Under the pieces are notes generated by a model. That model was not told where the DNA came from. It ran no database searches and was given only the letters and a program-made list of their open reading frames with translations. A program made the translations under genes and the position numbers. From DATLAN01 sp035527455 (GTDB taxonomy: Bacteria > Planctomycetota > Planctomycetia > Pirellulales > Thermoguttaceae): DNA of 7,799 nt. The DNA is taken from assembly GCA_035527455.1 (NCBI GenBank), contig DATLAN010000564.1, positions 1-7,799 on the forward strand, read 5' to 3'. Shown one piece after another: positions 5,205 through 7,799 of the stretch. Within the stretch, counting starts at the first letter, position 1, and the number at the start of each line of letters is the position of its first letter.

Positions 5205-6563
5205 ATGCAGGGAATCCTTTTCGAATACGAGTTGAACCCGACGACCTGGGTCTACCTGTCGTCGTTGCTGATTGTCGGCATCTACTTCAAGTTCCGTCGC
5301 TTCTGGAGCATCCGAAACCTCGACCTGGTCGGGTTGATCGTCTTCTCGCCCGGCCTGCTGATGGTCTACCGCGGGCTGCAAGCCGAGTTGGAACCGGCGG
5401 CCAACGTGCAATCCGGGCAATGGCTTGAACAGATCGGCTACATCTGGCTCTTCAGCGTCGGGGCCTTCTTCCTGGTCCGGCTGCTCTTGGACCCCGTCCT
5501 CGTTCGCCGGCCGCTATTGGAGCCGAACCTTTCGGCCGGCGGGCTGACGTTCACGGGCGTGGCGTTGTTGATTTTCTTGATGTCCAACGTGCTCAATCCC
5601 AAGACGGCCGAACCCGTGGAACTCGGCCGCCCCAGTCACGAACGCCTCGAACACGTCCTGGCCCGGCAAAAACCGCCGGTCCGCGAAGGGCCCGGCTACC
5701 CGCCCTTCCGTGCGTTCGCCCGGGCATCCAACGACGCGCTGCTTCCCGCCGGAGAGGGCGACGCGGAGAAACCGCGCCCCGGCTTGACCCAGGCCGTCGC
5801 CAGCCAGGCCGCCGTGATCGTGGTCCACCTGGCCCTGTTGATCGGGATCGTGCTGATCGGTTACCGCCACTTCGACAACATCCACACGGGCGTGGCCACG
5901 GCGACGCTTTACCTGCTGTTGCCTTACACGGCCCAGATGACCGCCCGAGTGGACCACGTCATTCCGGCTGCGCTGTTGGTGTGGACGGTGGCCGTGTATC
6001 GCAAGCCGGTGGTCGCCGGGGTGTTGCTCGCCCTGGCCGCCGGATTGATCTACTATCCGCTCTATCTGCTGCCGCTTTGGTGCAGTTTCTATTGGCGCCG
6101 CGGGCTGTTCCGCTTTGTTGCCGGCGTGATCGGCATGTTGGCGCTGATGGCCTTGCTGCTGCTGTTGAGCCCCGAGAGCCTGGGCACCTTCGGCCAGCAG
6201 TTGCAGCGGATGTTGGGCCTGATGAATCCGCTGACGGCCGAGTTGGCCGGCTTCTGGCAGTATCACTCGGAGGTCTTCCGGATTCCCGTGCTGGCGGCGT
6301 TCGTGGCGCTTTGTGCCGGGTTGGCGTTGTGGCCGGCCCAGAAGAACCTCGGCACGCTGCTGAGTTGCTCGGCGGCCGTGATGCTGGGCGCCCAATTCTG
6401 GCACGCCCATCAGGGCGGGATCCACATGGCCTGGTATCTTCCGTTGCTGCTGTTGACCGTCTTCCGGCCCAACCTGGAAGATCGCGTAGCCGTCACCGCC
6501 GTGAAAGAAGGCTGGGGCCGCTGGCGGAAGGGTCGGCCAGGACGGGTGGATGCGGGGAGTTGA
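5205..6563 (+). CDS. Polytopic membrane protein, possibly GT-C/DUF2029-like
   Basis: The product is 452 residues with roughly 10-12 hydrophobic segments, at about 13-29, 39-57, 77-97, 112-130, 201-220, 229-243, 251-265, 268-296, 302-322, 360-377, 382-397 and 408-421. A charged, Pro-rich hydrophilic loop (131-200) separates the first four from the rest. The segment from TLYLLLPYTAQMTARVDHVIPAA-type sequence (234-256) through the run of helices with AGVLLALAAGLIYYPLYLLP (271-290) is reminiscent of the core of polyprenyl-phosphate-dependent mannosyltransferase-like proteins (GT87/DUF2029), where a loop at the membrane edge carries acidic residues. Asp250 and His251 (VDH) could play that role. 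The match is from memory and weak, and an unrelated membrane family is possible. The C-terminus is basic (WRKGRPGR), so probably cytoplasmic. The start is the first ATG after a predicted promoter. The gene is convergent with the radical SAM gene. Confidence 0.75.
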   Translation: MQGILFEYELNPTTWVYLSSLLIVGIYFKFRRFWSIRNLDLVGLIVFSPGLLMVYRGLQAELEPAANVQSGQWLEQIGYIWLFSVGAFFLVRLLLDPVLVRRPLLEPNLSAGGLTFTGVALLIFLMSNVLNPKTAEPVELGRPSHERLEHVLARQKPPVREGPGYPPFRAFARASNDALLPAGEGDAEKPRPGLTQAVASQAAVIVVHLALLIGIVLIGYRHFDNIHTGVATATLYLLLPYTAQMTARVDHVIPAALLVWTVAVYRKPVVAGVLLALAAGLIYYPLYLLPLWCSFYWRRGLFRFVAGVIGMLALMALLLLLSPESLGTFGQQLQRMLGLMNPLTAELAGFWQYHSEVFRIPVLAAFVALCAGLALWPAQKNLGTLLSCSAAVMLGAQFWHAHQGGIHMAWYLPLLLLTVFRPNLEDRVAVTAVKEGWGRWRKGRPGRVDAGS

Positions 6564-6616
6564 GGGGGGGAGTTATCCACGAAGGGATGGGGTATGAAGG
6601 GATAGGAAGCTGCTCG
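6564..6616. other. Short gap between convergent genes; no terminator seen
   Basis: This 53-base gap lies between the two stop codons. It is purine-rich on the + strand and holds a run of seven Gs (6564-6570) and GAAGGGAT twice (6581-6588 and 6596-6603), a 15-base periodicity. It resembles the decayed CCACGAAGG-type intergenic repeats seen in planctomycetes, from memory. No hairpin with a T run is visible in either direction. Confidence 0.4.
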
Positions 6617-7783
6617 CTATCCGTAGCCTCCCATGCCGAAGAACAGTTGTTTCTTCAACAACCGGTAGACCCAGTAGTCTTCGGGGATCTCTTCGCCGGG
6701 CAGGTGGTGACTGGTGCGGGGCGTGCCGGCGGCGATCTCGGCCAGCGCGTCGCGGCCGCTGTAGTCGCCGGCCGACGTGCGGCGGAGGTATTCGACCAGT
6801 TCCTGCGGATGCTCCAGGATCACGCAGCCCCGGGTCCGCTGCTGTACGAACTCCTGAAACCCGCGCAGGAATTCGCTTTGGTTGATCGTCTCGAACAGGT
6901 CCCGGTCGTTGTCGCGGATCGTCTGGCAGGCGAACGACAGCGGCGGACACGGCTCGATGCTTCCCGGCGGACCGATGTGAAACCCTAAACCGGCCGCCGC
7001 CGGACAAACCGCTTGGCCTTCGGCGTTCCAGTACGTGTCGATCAGGATGATCGGGTGCTTCCGCCGCAGCTTCAGCAACCGCTTGCGCAGCTCGACCATC
7101 TGCTCGCGGCCGACGCACAGCTCCGGCGACGGATCGGCACCGACCGGGCGGAAGACGTAGTACCACAAGTACACGGCCCCTCGGTCGATGAACTCCCGCA
7201 CGTAGTCGTCGCCGAGCACCTCGTCGAGGTTCCTGCCCGTCACGGTGGTGGCGACGCCGAAGAGGATCTTCCGCTGCTTCAGCCGGGCGAGTCCTTCCAT
7301 GGCCGAGCGGAAGACGCCTTGGCCGCGCCGGTCGTCGTTGTTCTCTTCCAGTCCGTCGATGCTCACCAGGGGCGTGACGTTGCCCAGGGCCCTGATCCGC
7401 TCGACGTTCTCTTCGTCGAAGAACATCCCATTGGTGATGATCTGGAAGTAGCAGTCGGGGTGCCGGCCGATGACGTCCCACAGCGGCGGGTAGATCATCG
7501 GCTCGCCGCCCAGGAGCGTGTAGAAATAGGCCTTTTGGCGTTTGCCCGCGGCGATCAGGCCGTCGACGTCCTCTTCCGAGAGCTGCCGGCCCCGACCGCT
7601 GCTCCCGATCCAGCAGCCGCGGCAGCGCAGGTTGCAGGCGTCGGTCAAAGCCAGGAACAGGAAGGGCGGGAAGAGTTCACCCCGCTTGACCCGCTTCTTG
7701 TAGGCCCGGATGGCCCGCATCCCCTTGTATGCCCAGAGGTAGCCCGCCTTCAGCGCCAATCGCGGCGAGATCTCGGTGGCCAT
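6617..7783 (-). CDS. Radical SAM protein with a SPASM-like C-terminal cysteine set
   Basis: From the ATG at 7783 the product is 388 residues. Radical SAM enzymes cleave S-adenosylmethionine with a [4Fe-4S] cluster held by C-x3-C-x2-C. Here this is CNLRCRGC (Cys50, 54, 57), preceded by the strand FLFLALTDA. GGEP (92-95) is the SAM-binding motif; ITNGM (116-120) and SIDG (141-144) are other core landmarks. Cys260, Cys279, Cys286 and Cys320 lie after the barrel and could hold an auxiliary cluster, as in SPASM or twitch domains of peptide- and protein-modifying enzymes. The order C-x18-C-x6-C resembles but does not clearly match the standard SPASM pattern. The reading frame stays open upstream to the window edge (…LAYR before this Met) and no ribosome-binding site precedes the ATG, so the real start may be outside the window. 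No precursor-peptide gene is visible nearby. The family is sure, the reaction unknown. Confidence 0.9.
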   Translation of the reverse strand: MATEISPRLALKAGYLWAYKGMRAIRAYKKRVKRGELFPPFLFLALTDACNLRCRGCWIGSSGRGRQLSEEDVDGLIAAGKRQKAYFYTLLGGEPMIYPPLWDVIGRHPDCYFQIITNGMFFDEENVERIRALGNVTPLVSIDGLEENNDDRRGQGVFRSAMEGLARLKQRKILFGVATTVTGRNLDEVLGDDYVREFIDRGAVYLWYYVFRPVGADPSPELCVGREQMVELRKRLLKLRRKHPIILIDTYWNAEGQAVCPAAAGLGFHIGPPGSIEPCPPLSFACQTIRDNDRDLFETINQSEFLRGFQEFVQQRTRGCVILEHPQELVEYLRRTSAGDYSGRDALAEIAAGTPRTSHHLPGEEIPEDYWVYRLLKKQLFFGMGGYG

Positions 7784-7799
7784 GCGGTAGGCGAGTCGG

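Noticed and set aside
4532..5420. Open frames on the - strand across repeat D and the sulfatase remnant
   Set aside because: They contain translated repeat (words such as RNKRSAVPA and CRNCAALVPAY) and antisense of recognisable sulfatase sequence.
6573..6581. DnaA box (TTATCCACG, 8 of 9 to TTATCCACA) as part of a replication origin
   Set aside because: It is a single imperfect site between convergent genes, with no further boxes, no AT-rich unwinding region and no dnaA or dnaN nearby.
1..7799. tRNA, rRNA or riboswitch genes
   Set aside because: No cloverleaf, conserved rRNA segment or recognisable riboswitch core was seen in the gaps on either strand.

Overview
The window is GC-rich, densely coding bacterial DNA. 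It reads most like a planctomycete of the Pirellulales type. The grounds are an exported sulfatase plus a second, broken sulfatase gene, a Tat-exported sugar-isomerase-fold protein, a secreted beta-helix protein, and a dispersed GC-rich palindromic repeat after many genes. This assignment is inference from gene content; no rRNA or other phylogenetic marker is present.

Left part (1-3972), all on the + strand: the 3' end of a right-handed beta-helix protein; a Tat-signal protein with an L-fucose/L-arabinose isomerase-like C-terminal region, preceded by a good sigma70-type promoter; and a secreted formylglycine-dependent sulfatase. Together they look like part of a locus for processing sulfated polysaccharide, although the real substrate cannot be read from the sequence.

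Middle part (3973-5090): a small three-helix membrane protein of unknown function and visibly lower GC, bracketed by two same-direction copies of the repeat. After it comes a 5'-truncated C-terminal fragment of a different sulfatase, whose missing upstream part is replaced by a repeat pair.

Right part (5091-7799): a sigma70-like promoter, a polytopic membrane protein that may be a GT-C/DUF2029-like enzyme, and, convergent to it on the - strand, a radical SAM protein with extra C-terminal cysteines whose 5' end probably lies beyond the window.

The most unusual structure is a repeat family in four consecutive intergenic gaps (583, 2489, 3983 and 4709). The unit is a 33-bp REP-like hairpin, found as perfect inverted pairs, as a half element, and as a collapsed palindrome that looks like a deletion product of a pair. 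Every copy starts 6-20 bases after a stop codon and in the same orientation. No RAYT-type transposase or other mobility gene is visible here.
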